The notes under the pieces were generated by a model. It was given only the letters and a program-made list of their open reading frames with translations. It ran no database searches and was not told the origin of the DNA. A program made the translations under genes and the position numbers. Positions 1-5,374 of a stretch of DNA of 5,374 nt are shown here, in pieces. The stretch's first letter is position 1. Each line of letters starts with the position of its first letter. This stretch comes from Sulfidibacterium sp964588415 (GTDB lineage Bacteria > Bacteroidota > Bacteroidia > Bacteroidales > F082). The stretch is from contig CAZPPK010000176.1 in the NCBI GenBank assembly GCA_964588415.1, positions 1 through 5,374 on the forward strand, given 5' to 3'.

Positions 1-45
1 CCAGAAGTGAAATAAAAATGATGCGTTTGCCCTGAGATAAAGACG

Positions 46-120
46 TTGAAATTAGGAGATAGAGTAGATTCTCTTTCATTTAAAGGTCTGAATGGAAAAA
101 TCATATCATTAAAAGATATT
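46..120 (+). pseudogene. Possible remnant of a redoxin (thioredoxin-like) gene, N-terminal part only
   Basis: The frame beginning at position 1 is open from 22 to a TGA at 163-165. From 46 it reads LKLGDRVDSLSFKGLNGK and then continues IISLKDI up to position 120. This resembles the N-terminal strand region of redoxin/AhpC-TSA/TlpA-type proteins, which typically read like 'lkvGdkaPdFslkdldGKtvsLsdfkGK'. There is no ATG in this frame upstream, and stops lie at 13-15 and 19-21. The resemblance ends at about 120, just before an inverted-repeat stretch. The CXXC active-site segment expected a few residues later is absent in all three forward frames. I read it as a decayed or interrupted gene fragment. 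The match is short and judged by eye from family knowledge, so chance similarity remains possible. Confidence 0.35.
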
Positions 121-121
121 C

Positions 122-183
122 ATACCCCCTTATGTCTTAATAAATTTTTGGGCAAGCCTGCATGACGGTAGCCAGGGGGGTAT
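122..183. repeat. 62-bp stretch with 8-bp perfect terminal inverted repeats
   Basis: ATACCCCC at 122-129 is the exact reverse complement of GGGGGTAT at 176-183. One wobble (130/175) and one further pair (131/174) extend the arms. About 42 bases lie between them. It carries no coding capacity of its own and is not followed by a T tract directly at the stem, so it does not look like a terminator. It could be a small palindromic or MITE-like element or the scar of a deleted mobile element. I see no clear target-site duplication: the flanks are GATATTC and TGTTAAT. Confidence 0.4.
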
Positions 184-215
184 TGTTAATTTTTTCAAAA
201 TATTTCTCTTATTTC

Positions 216-245
216 TTGGCAGTTTAAAAAAAGCTTTTACTTTTG
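216..245 (+). promoter_or_regulatory. Bacteroidota-type promoter for the his leader and operon
   Basis: TTG at 216-218 fits the -33 element. TACTTTTG at 238-245 fits the TAnnTTTG -7 consensus used by the primary sigma factor of Bacteroidota exactly. The gap between them is 19 bases, within the usual range for this phylum. Transcription would be expected to start a few bases downstream, around 250-255. That leaves a short untranslated lead before the leader-peptide ATG at 268. The position directly ahead of the attenuator leader supports the call, but no experimental start site is visible. Confidence 0.7.
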
Positions 246-267
246 CCAGCAGAAATTTTAGCAAATC

Positions 268-321
268 ATGAATTTTAACAGGCATCATCATTTTCATATA
301 CCTCCTCAGGTGAGAAGATGA
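268..321 (+). CDS. hisL: His operon leader peptide (17 aa, histidine-rich)
   Basis: The ORF starts at ATG 268 and ends at TGA 319-321. It encodes MNFNRHHHFHIPPQVRR. Four of the five codons from 283 to 297 are histidine (all CAT), giving the HHHFH run typical of peptides that sense charged tRNA-His. It lies between a good promoter and an intrinsic terminator ahead of hisG, as in the his leaders of enteric bacteria. Its job would be regulatory: when His-tRNA is scarce the ribosome stalls on the CAT codons and the downstream RNA folds into an antiterminator. No Shine-Dalgarno is obvious, which is common in Bacteroidota. The symbol hisL is used by analogy, since the peptide sequence itself is not conserved between phyla. 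Confidence 0.85.
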   Translation: MNFNRHHHFHIPPQVRR

Positions 322-323
322 TG
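283..323 (+). promoter_or_regulatory. Attenuator hairpin 1:2 (anti-antiterminator) formed by the His codons
   Basis: CATCATC (283-289), which is part of the histidine codons, pairs with GATGATG (317-323), which spans the leader stop codon. After a bulged A (290), TTTTC (291-295) pairs with GAGAA (312-316) with one G-U pair. At the tip, ACCT (300-303) pairs with AGGT (308-311) around a CCTC loop. If the leader is not translated, this hairpin traps 305-312 and so favours the downstream terminator. The pairings are read directly from sequence. The regulatory role is inferred from the classical his attenuator model. Confidence 0.7.
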
Positions 324-363
324 TTATGTTCCAAACGTAAATAATATTCTAAACCCATCTGAG
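305..363 (+). promoter_or_regulatory. Candidate antiterminator pairing 2:3
   Basis: CTCAGGTG (305-312) can pair with CATCTGAG (356-363) over eight positions including one G-U. The second arm overlaps the 5' arm of the terminator (351-362), so the two structures exclude each other. A ribosome stalled on the histidine codons (283-297) would break the 1:2 hairpin and leave 305-312 free. A ribosome that reaches the stop codon at 319 would cover 305-312 and let the terminator form. An alternative short pairing, GATGAT (317-322) with ATCATC (364-369), is also possible. The exact antiterminator fold is less certain than the terminator. Confidence 0.55.
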
Positions 364-387
364 ATCATCGGATGGGTTTTTTGTTTT
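351..387 (+). terminator. Intrinsic terminator of the his attenuator
   Basis: AAACCCATC (351-359) pairs perfectly with GATGGGTTT (371-379). The stem can continue inward with T-G, G-C and A-T pairs (360-362 with 368-370) around a GATCA loop, about 12 pairs in total. The tract TTTGTTTT follows immediately at 380-387. It sits between the histidine leader peptide and hisG, 35 bases before the hisG start. It would therefore stop transcription before the structural genes when histidyl-tRNA is plentiful. Confidence 0.88.
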
Positions 388-422
388 ACAGCCCGTCGGT
401 TTTCTCAGACAAAAAGTAAAAA

Positions 423-1280
423 ATGAAGACATTAAAAATTGCAATTCAAAAGTCGGGAAGACTGAATGAAGGTTCCCTGAAATTATTATCCGCTTGCGGT
501 ATATTTATCGACAACGGCAGGGATCAACTCATGGCGCCTGCGCGAAATTTTCCCATGGAAGTTTTGTTCCTGAGAAATTCAGACATCCCACAATACGTGG
601 AAGATGGCGTGGCTGATACGGCTATTATTGGAGATAATATTCTCGTGGAAAAACCAAAGAAAGTGGAAATAGTTCAGAAATTGGGATTTTCGCGGTGTCG
701 TGTTTCGCTGGCCGTTCCGAAAAATGCGAAATATACCGGCCCTGAATATTTTCGGGGCAAGAAGATTGCCACATCCTATCCCAATACGTTGTCTCAGTTC
801 CTGAAAAAAAATAATGTGCAGGCAGAAATTCACGAGATCAGCGGCTCGGTGGAAATTGCCCCGAAAATCGGTCTGGCCGACGGCATTTGCGACATTGTGA
901 GCTCCGGAAGTACCTTGTTTAAAAACGGTTTAAAGGAAGTTGAAACCTTTTTGAAATCGGAAGCTGTGCTCATCCGGTCGTCGAAAATAGACCCCGAACT
1001 GGAAGCAATTCTGGATCGACTGGTATTCCGTATCAGGGCAGTGCTGGAAGCCAAGAACACCAAATACATCATGATGAACGTGCCCAATGAAATGATCACC
1101 GAAGTCACGTACCTGCTTCCCGTGCTGAAAAGTCCTACCATTATGCCACTGGCCATGAAAGGCTGGAGCTCGCTGCACACAGTCATCAAGGAAGACACTT
1201 TCTGGGAAGTGATCGACCAGCTGAAAGATGCCGGGGCGCAAGGCATTTTGGTGATTCCCATCGAGAAAATGGTTATTTAA
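423..1280 (+). CDS. hisG: ATP phosphoribosyltransferase, long form (HisG)
   Basis: This enzyme catalyses the committed first step of histidine synthesis, joining PRPP and ATP to give N1-(5-phosphoribosyl)-ATP. The 285 residues match the long, self-sufficient HisG class, with a catalytic periplasmic-binding-like fold to about residue 210 and a C-terminal regulatory domain at about 211-285. The family signature is complete at residues 144-165: it starts at E144 and ends with D157-I-V-S-S-G-S-T-L. The C-terminal GAQGILVIPIEKM ending (residues 271-283) is typical of the regulatory domain, where histidine feedback inhibition acts in characterised long forms. No HisZ partner should be needed. The ATG at 423 gives the expected N-terminus (KIAIQKSGRL) and lies 35 bases after the attenuator terminator. 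It is the first structural gene of the operon. Confidence 0.98.
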   Translation: MKTLKIAIQKSGRLNEGSLKLLSACGIFIDNGRDQLMAPARNFPMEVLFLRNSDIPQYVEDGVADTAIIGDNILVEKPKKVEIVQKLGFSRCRVSLAVPKNAKYTGPEYFRGKKIATSYPNTLSQFLKKNNVQAEIHEISGSVEIAPKIGLADGICDIVSSGSTLFKNGLKEVETFLKSEAVLIRSSKIDPELEAILDRLVFRIRAVLEAKNTKYIMMNVPNEMITEVTYLLPVLKSPTIMPLAMKGWSSLHTVIKEDTFWEVIDQLKDAGAQGILVIPIEKMVI

Positions 1281-1329
1281 ACAACTTCATATTAATCATC
1301 AATTTAACTATTAACAACTTCGGAAGATA

Positions 1330-2616
1330 ATGAAAGCGATTCAAAAGATAACGCAGGAAAATTGGGAAGCGCTGTGCGAACGTCCCAAGTTGCAGACGGC
1401 AAGTCTGGAGAAAATTGTGAATGTAATTTTTGATGATGTCCGGGAGTACGGAGATCAGGTAGTCAAAAAGTATTCGCTGCAGTTTGACGGCGTAGCCCCC
1501 GAATCTATTGAGATAGATACGAGAACCTGGGAGCAGGGTGTCAGCGAAGTTCCTGAAGTACTCAAAAGCGCCATCCATCAGGCGAAAGCCAACGTAGAGG
1601 CATTTCACAGGATACAAATCAAAGGAAAGATCAGTATTGAAACCGAAGACGGCGTGAAGTGCTGGCAGGAATCGCGTGCCATTCAGAAAGTCGGCTTGTA
1701 CATTCCGGGTGGCACGGCGCCGCTGTTTTCTACGGTGCTGATGCTGGCGGTTCCGGCAAAACTGGCGGGCTGTGAAGAGATTATTTTGTGCACGCCTCCC
1801 GGAAAAGGCGGCAAAGTAGCTGCACCTATATTGTATGCAGCCCAACTGGCCGGGGTGAATCGTGTTATGAAAGTCGGCGGCATTCAGGCTATTGCTGCGT
1901 TGACTTACGGAACGGAAAGCATCCCGCAAGTGTATAAGATCTTTGGCCCCGGAAACCAGTATGTGACGGCAGCCAAGAAAAAGGCATTTTCCGAAGGAAC
2001 AGCCATTGATCTTCCTGCTGGACCGTCGGAAGTGCTGGTTTTGACCGATGAAACTGCCAACCCGGTTTTTGCTGCCGCTGATCTGCTTTCGCAGGCAGAG
2101 CATGGTATCGACAGTCAGGTAGTTTGCGTTTCCAACTCCGAAGAATTTTTGGACGCGGTAAAGGATGAAATTAAAAAGCAGTTACCTTTGTTACCGCGTG
2201 CGGAAATTGCCCGAGAATCTTTGAAGAATGCAAGATTTTTGCTCTCGACATCAAAAGAAGAAACTATGGGATTTATCAATGCCTATGCACCCGAACATTT
2301 TATTTTAGCTTCGAAGGATGAAGATTATTATCTGGAAAATCTGAAAAACGCAGGCTCTGTTTTTATCGGGAATTATACCCCGGAGAGTGCCGGTGATTAT
2401 CTTTCGGGAACCAATCACACCTTACCTACCAACGGTTTTGCCCGGAGTTTCGGCAGCTTGGGGCTGGATGATTTTACCAAAAAGATCAGTTTCCAGCAGA
2501 TTTCCCCGCAAGGGCTTCAAAATATTGGGAAAAGTATTGAACTGATGGCACGCGCCGAAGGGCTGGAAGCCCACGCCAAAGCAGTTGAATTACGACTTAA
2601 ACAGATGAAAGTATGA
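1330..2616 (+). CDS. hisD: Histidinol dehydrogenase (HisD)
   Basis: This is a cytoplasmic zinc enzyme that oxidises L-histidinol to histidine in two NAD-dependent steps, the end of the pathway. The length, 428 residues, is normal. The family signature is present at residues 226-258, beginning IDLPAGPSEVLVL and ending SQAEH. By correspondence with the E. coli enzyme (offset of four), the zinc ligands are Q255, H258, D356 (SAGDYLSG) and H415 (EAHAKA). The catalytic pair is E322-H323 in YAPEHF. The glycine-rich YIPGGTAPLFSTV segment at residues 124-136 is also conserved. A GGAAG at 1322-1326 gives a modest ribosome site for the ATG at 1330. The gene is 49 bp after hisG, and its TGA overlaps the hisC start by 4 bp (ATGA), suggesting coupled translation. 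Confidence 0.98.
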   Translation: MKAIQKITQENWEALCERPKLQTASLEKIVNVIFDDVREYGDQVVKKYSLQFDGVAPESIEIDTRTWEQGVSEVPEVLKSAIHQAKANVEAFHRIQIKGKISIETEDGVKCWQESRAIQKVGLYIPGGTAPLFSTVLMLAVPAKLAGCEEIILCTPPGKGGKVAAPILYAAQLAGVNRVMKVGGIQAIAALTYGTESIPQVYKIFGPGNQYVTAAKKKAFSEGTAIDLPAGPSEVLVLTDETANPVFAAADLLSQAEHGIDSQVVCVSNSEEFLDAVKDEIKKQLPLLPRAEIARESLKNARFLLSTSKEETMGFINAYAPEHFILASKDEDYYLENLKNAGSVFIGNYTPESAGDYLSGTNHTLPTNGFARSFGSLGLDDFTKKISFQQISPQGLQNIGKSIELMARAEGLEAHAKAVELRLKQMKV

Positions 2617-3653
2617 AACCGGAAATTGAAAAATTACTGAGAAACAATCTGAAAAACAGGTTGCCTTACGCGTCAGCTCGGGATGAGTTTACTTTGCCTG
2701 CAGAGATTTTCTTGGATGCCAACGAAAACCCGTTTGAAACTGGCATGAACCGCTATCCCGATCCGCACCAGATTAAACTGAAAGAAAAGATTGCGCAATT
2801 AAGGGACGTTCAAAAAGAAAATGTTTTTGCCGGGAACGGCAGCGATGAAGTGCTGGACCTGTTGTTCCGTGCCTTTTGCGAACCGCGTGTGGACAATGTG
2901 ATCATCACTCCCCCGACTTACGGAATGTATGAAACGCTGGCAGAGATCAATGATGTACAATGCCGGAAAGCAAGTCTCAATGAAGATTTCAGCCTGAATG
3001 TAGACACGGTTTTACAGCAGGTTGACGACAATACCAAACTGATATTTTTGTGCTCGCCGAACAACCCTACGGGAAATACGTTGGACAAAGATGAGATAGA
3101 GCGGTTGTTCAATGAAATAGCAGCTTTAATTGTGATTGATGAAGCCTACATTGATTTTTCGTCAAAGGAGAGTTGGCTGAAGAAATTGGATCAATACCCG
3201 CGGCTGGCGGTGGTTCAGACGCTTTCGAAAGCCTGGGGGCTGGCAGGGTTGCGGTTGGGTTTGGGATTTGCATCGAAAGAGATCATTCTGATACTGGATG
3301 GCATCAAACCACCTTATAATGTTAATACTTACAGTCAGCAAAAAGCGATGGAGAGTTTTGAAAACGCTACTGAAACCGCTCGAAAGATTGCCGTAATCCA
3401 CAGCGAAAAAGAGAAAATGCGGAAGGCTTTGAAGCAACTGCCCGGTGTGAGCAGGATATTTCCTTCCGATACCAATTTCCTGCTGGTGGAAATCAATAAT
3501 GCCACGAAAATTTATCAGGAGTTGATCAACAAAGGCATCGTGTTGCGGAACCGGAGCGGCATGATGTATTGCAAGGAATGCCTGAGAATTACCATTGGGA
3601 CGCCGGAAGAAAACGTAAGACTGTTGGATGAATTAAAAAAGTTGAACTCATGA
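2613..3653 (+). CDS. hisC: Histidinol-phosphate aminotransferase (HisC)
   Basis: This PLP enzyme of the class I/II aminotransferase fold transfers an amino group from glutamate to imidazole-acetol phosphate, giving histidinol phosphate. At 346 residues it has the usual length. Visible landmarks in order are LDANENP near residue 34, FAGNGSDE at 72-79 (phosphate-binding region), Y103 and Y106 in PPTYGMY, SPNNPTG at 148-154 with the cofactor-facing N151, IDEAY with D176 contacting the pyridine nitrogen, and TLSKAWGLAGLRLG with the Schiff-base lysine K206 and R214. LRITIG follows at 324-329 with the substrate carboxylate/phosphate-side arginine R325. The start overlaps hisD by ATGA and the end overlaps hisB by ATGA, so the D-C-B segment looks translationally coupled. 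The his-operon context makes HisC more likely than another family member. Confidence 0.97.
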   Translation: MKPEIEKLLRNNLKNRLPYASARDEFTLPAEIFLDANENPFETGMNRYPDPHQIKLKEKIAQLRDVQKENVFAGNGSDEVLDLLFRAFCEPRVDNVIITPPTYGMYETLAEINDVQCRKASLNEDFSLNVDTVLQQVDDNTKLIFLCSPNNPTGNTLDKDEIERLFNEIAALIVIDEAYIDFSSKESWLKKLDQYPRLAVVQTLSKAWGLAGLRLGLGFASKEIILILDGIKPPYNVNTYSQQKAMESFENATETARKIAVIHSEKEKMRKALKQLPGVSRIFPSDTNFLLVEINNATKIYQELINKGIVLRNRSGMMYCKECLRITIGTPEENVRLLDELKKLNS

Positions 3654-4759
3654 AAAGGGTGCTTTTTATAGATCGGGACGGGACGATCATTAACGAACCG
3701 CCCGAAACTTTTCAAATAGATACATTGGAAGAGCTGGAATTTCTTCCCGGCGTGTTCCGCTATTTATCGCTGATCGCGGAGGAGCTGGACTATGAACTGG
3801 TGATGGTGAGCAATCAGGACGGACTGGGAACCGCAGGGTATCCAGAGGAAGATTTCGAAAAGGTCCAGGGTAAAATGCTTCAGGCGCTGGATAATGAAGG
3901 GATTCAGTTTTCTGAAATTTTGATAGACAAAAGCTTCCCTGAAGAAAACTCTCCGAACCGGAAGCCCAATACAGGATTACTGACTTCATATTTAAAAGGA
4001 GATTGCGATTTAAAGAATTCTTTCGTCATAGGAGACCGCATTTCCGATATTGAATTGGCGGAGAACCTGGGTTGTAAAGGCATACGTATTTTGCACGGCG
4101 AAGAAAGGGTTGTGGAGAATGATGTCATCATCCTTCAAACCCCCAACTGGAAGGATATCTATGAATTCCTGCGGTTTGAACAACGAAAAGTCGTGGTGGA
4201 ACGCAACACCCGGGAAACGAAAATTAGGATTGAGCTGAACCTTGACGGGAAAGGGGAGTCGAAGATCAGTACAGGCATTGGTTTTTTTGACCACATGCTG
4301 GAGCAATTGAGCCGCCACGGACTCTTTGATTTGGATATTGATGTGAAGGGAGATCTCAGGGTTGATGAACATCACAGTATCGAAGACACGGCACTGGTGT
4401 TGGGAAGTGCGTTTAAACGGGCTTTGGGCGACAAAAAAGGTATTGAGCGTTACGGATTTTTCGTGCCAATGGATGACAGTCTCGCCAGGGTTGTAGTTGA
4501 TTTCGGAGGCAGGAACTGGCTGGAATGGAAAGCTGCTTTTACCAGGGAAAAGATTGGCGAAATGCCCACGGAGATGTTCTTTCACTTTTTTAAATCCTTT
4601 ACCGACACGGCACAATGCAACTTGTACATCGAAGCCACCGGAGCCAATGAACATCACAAGATAGAAGCCATATTTAAAGCCTTTGCCAAAGCGCTCAAAA
4701 TGGCTGTAAAAAGGGATAATACGAATATTTTACCCAGTACAAAAGGGACTTTGGGATAA
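3650..4759 (+). CDS. hisB: Bifunctional histidinol-phosphatase / imidazoleglycerol-phosphate dehydratase (HisB)
   Basis: This is a two-domain fusion of 369 residues, slightly longer than the E. coli protein (about 355). Residues 1 to about 148 are a HAD-type phosphatase that dephosphorylates histidinol phosphate. It has nucleophile D8 and acid/base D10 in FIDRDGT, S54 in VMVSNQDG, K105 in RKP, and D129/D133 in VIGDRISD. Residues from about 182 to 369 are IGP dehydratase, which removes water from imidazole-glycerol phosphate. Both histidine-rich metal motifs are present: DEHHSIE at 239-245 and NEHHKIEAIFK at 333-343. A linker occupies about 149-181. The CxHx5CxC zinc loop of the E. coli phosphatase domain is absent: the equivalent positions are D93, S95, S101 and N103. 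The C-terminus (LPSTKGTL) is complete. The start overlaps hisC by 4 bp. Confidence 0.97.
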   Translation: MKRVLFIDRDGTIINEPPETFQIDTLEELEFLPGVFRYLSLIAEELDYELVMVSNQDGLGTAGYPEEDFEKVQGKMLQALDNEGIQFSEILIDKSFPEENSPNRKPNTGLLTSYLKGDCDLKNSFVIGDRISDIELAENLGCKGIRILHGEERVVENDVIILQTPNWKDIYEFLRFEQRKVVVERNTRETKIRIELNLDGKGESKISTGIGFFDHMLEQLSRHGLFDLDIDVKGDLRVDEHHSIEDTALVLGSAFKRALGDKKGIERYGFFVPMDDSLARVVVDFGGRNWLEWKAAFTREKIGEMPTEMFFHFFKSFTDTAQCNLYIEATGANEHHKIEAIFKAFAKALKMAVKRDNTNILPSTKGTLG

Positions 4760-4773
4760 AAGATTGTGGAGAG

Positions 4774-4801
4774 GTGGAGACGCATAATTATGCGTCTCCA
4801 C
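4774..4801. repeat. Perfect 28-bp palindrome between hisB and hisH
   Basis: The half-site GTGGAGACGCATAA (4774-4787) is followed immediately by its exact reverse complement (4788-4801). As RNA it would fold into a 12-bp stem with an AATT tetraloop. GTGGAGA also occurs once more just upstream (4766-4772) as a direct repeat. No T tract follows, so it is not a standard intrinsic terminator. The palindrome fills much of the 71-bp hisB-hisH gap in an otherwise tight operon. Its form resembles dispersed palindromic intergenic repeats with a GAGACGC...GCGTCTC core that I recall from Bacteroidota and cyanobacteria. That likeness is from memory, and the window has only one copy. It could affect RNA stability or partial termination. 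Confidence 0.8.
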
Positions 4802-4830
4802 AGATGATTATTTGTCGAAAAGAGAAGAAA

Positions 4831-5374
4831 ATGAAAATAGCCATTATAGATTACGGAGCCGGAAACATAAAATCGGTGCAATTTGCCCTGGAACGCATGG
4901 GTTATTCGGGATTCCTTTCCGATGATGCAGCGGAAATCAGTTCGGCAGACAAAGTCATATTTCCCGGAGTCGGGGAGGCACAAACAGCCATGGAGGCGTT
5001 GAAGGAAAAGGGCCTTGACAAGGCGATTCCACAACTAAAACAGGATGTGTTAGGCATTTGCCTGGGAATGCAACTGATGTGCCGGAGATCGGAAGAAGGT
5101 GATACGGATTGCCTCAATATTTTCCCCATGGAATCTCTGGAATTTCCTGAACCGTTGAAAATTCCGCATGTCGGATGGAACGAATTGGAGCAGACAAATT
5201 CGAAATTGTGTGAAGGAATTGAACCGGGTGCCTTTGCCTATTTCGTCCACAGTTTTTATGTGCCTTTATCGGATTTTACGGTAGCGCAAAGTTTTTACGG
5301 ATTTCCTTTTTCTGTAGCACTCGTCAAAGATAATTTTTATGCCTGCCAGTTTCATCCCGAAAAGAGCAGTAAAA
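4831..5374 (+). CDS. hisH: Imidazole glycerol phosphate synthase, glutaminase subunit (HisH), 3' end outside window
   Basis: This is a class I glutamine amidotransferase. It hydrolyses glutamine and channels ammonia to HisF, which makes imidazole-glycerol phosphate and AICAR from PRFAR. The reading frame opens at ATG 4831 and is still open at the window edge. The 181 codons present are about nine tenths of a usual HisH (near 200 aa). Seen in order are the N-terminal IIDYGAGNIKSV, the oxyanion-strand PGVGEA at 45-50, the nucleophile C77 in GICLGMQLM, PHVGWNEL at 112-119, and H175/E177 in CQFHPEKS completing the Cys-His-Glu triad. The start is supported by the canonical MKIAIIDYGAGN beginning and an A/G-rich AGAGAAGAAA just upstream. 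It is 71 bp after hisB, the loosest junction seen, with a palindrome between. hisA and hisF would be expected next. Confidence 0.96.
   Translation, partial: MKIAIIDYGAGNIKSVQFALERMGYSGFLSDDAAEISSADKVIFPGVGEAQTAMEALKEKGLDKAIPQLKQDVLGICLGMQLMCRRSEEGDTDCLNIFPMESLEFPEPLKIPHVGWNELEQTNSKLCEGIEPGAFAYFVHSFYVPLSDFTVAQSFYGFPFSVALVKDNFYACQFHPEKSSK

Noticed and set aside
1..35. Possible 3' end of an upstream gene at the left edge (frames ending at 15 and 35)
   Set aside because: Only a few codons are visible in each frame and none is recognisable, so it cannot be supported from this window.
1280..1321. Direct repeat AACAACTTC (1280-1288 and 1313-1321) in the hisG-hisD gap
   Set aside because: It is only nine bases in a short AT-rich spacer, with no sign of an operator or mobile element. 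Chance or local slippage explains it.
1273..2103. Long antisense reading frame of 276 codons opposite hisD
   Set aside because: It lies wholly across hisD apart from the short hisG-hisD gap, has a low-complexity R/H/F/Q-rich composition typical of a shadow frame, and shows no recognisable domain. hisD has a complete set of catalytic residues.
4050..4238. A 62-codon forward frame inside hisB
   Set aside because: It is out of frame within the hisB phosphatase domain and linker, where the main frame is clearly conserved on both sides.
4010..4657. Antisense reading frame of 215 codons opposite hisB
   Set aside because: It is a mirror of the coding constraint in hisB, with no family motif, no promoter and no ribosome site that I can see.
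4774..4801. Palindrome as an intrinsic terminator for hisB
   Set aside because: The stem is strong but is followed by AGATGATTATTTG rather than a T tract, and hisH continues the pathway directly after it.
4805..4814. Possible internal promoter ahead of hisH (ATTATTTG)
   Set aside because: It ends in TTTG but lacks the TA of the TAnnTTTG consensus, and no TTG lies at the right distance upstream.

Overview
The window is the 5' half of a histidine biosynthesis operon, all on the + strand: hisG, hisD, hisC, a bifunctional hisB fusion, then hisH, which runs off the right edge. The organism looks like a member of the Bacteroidota. The grounds are the gene order hisG-D-C-B-H, the HAD-phosphatase/IGP-dehydratase HisB fusion without the zinc ligands of the E. 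coli enzyme, a long-form HisG, weak Shine-Dalgarno sequences, and an upstream promoter fitting the TTG / TAnnTTTG pattern of this phylum. The exact genus cannot be read from the window.

Positions 1-215 hold no intact gene. Around 46-120 there is a short, start-less coding remnant whose translation resembles the N-terminus of a thioredoxin-like (redoxin / AhpC-TSA) protein. The resemblance stops where a 62-bp stretch flanked by ATACCCCC / GGGGGTAT inverted repeats begins (122-183). Positions 216-390 form a compact regulatory leader. It contains a Bacteroidota-type promoter (216-245), a 17-codon leader peptide with four histidine codons in a five-codon block (268-321), a hairpin formed by those codons (283-323), a competing antiterminator pairing (305-312 with 356-363), and a strong intrinsic terminator with a T tract (351-387). 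This is the layout of classical ribosome-mediated transcription attenuation, here sensing charged tRNA-His.

The structural genes follow. HisG (423-1280) catalyses the first committed step, PRPP + ATP to phosphoribosyl-ATP. HisD (1330-2616) does the last two oxidations to histidine. HisC (2613-3653) is the aminotransferase. HisB (3650-4759) supplies IGP dehydratase and histidinol-phosphate phosphatase on one chain. HisH (4831 onward) is the glutaminase subunit of IGP synthase. hisD/hisC and hisC/hisB overlap by ATGA, which suggests translational coupling. hisG/hisD are separated by 49 bp and hisB/hisH by 71 bp. The hisB/hisH gap contains a perfect 28-bp palindrome of a kind that looks like a dispersed intergenic repeat. 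The enzymes still needed (HisA, HisF, HisI/HisE) are not in the window and probably lie downstream.

The enzymes are ordinary and their catalytic residues are intact. The parts worth a second look are the leader attenuator, the intra-operon palindrome, the lost zinc site in HisB and the degraded upstream region. I see no previously unknown multi-gene system here.
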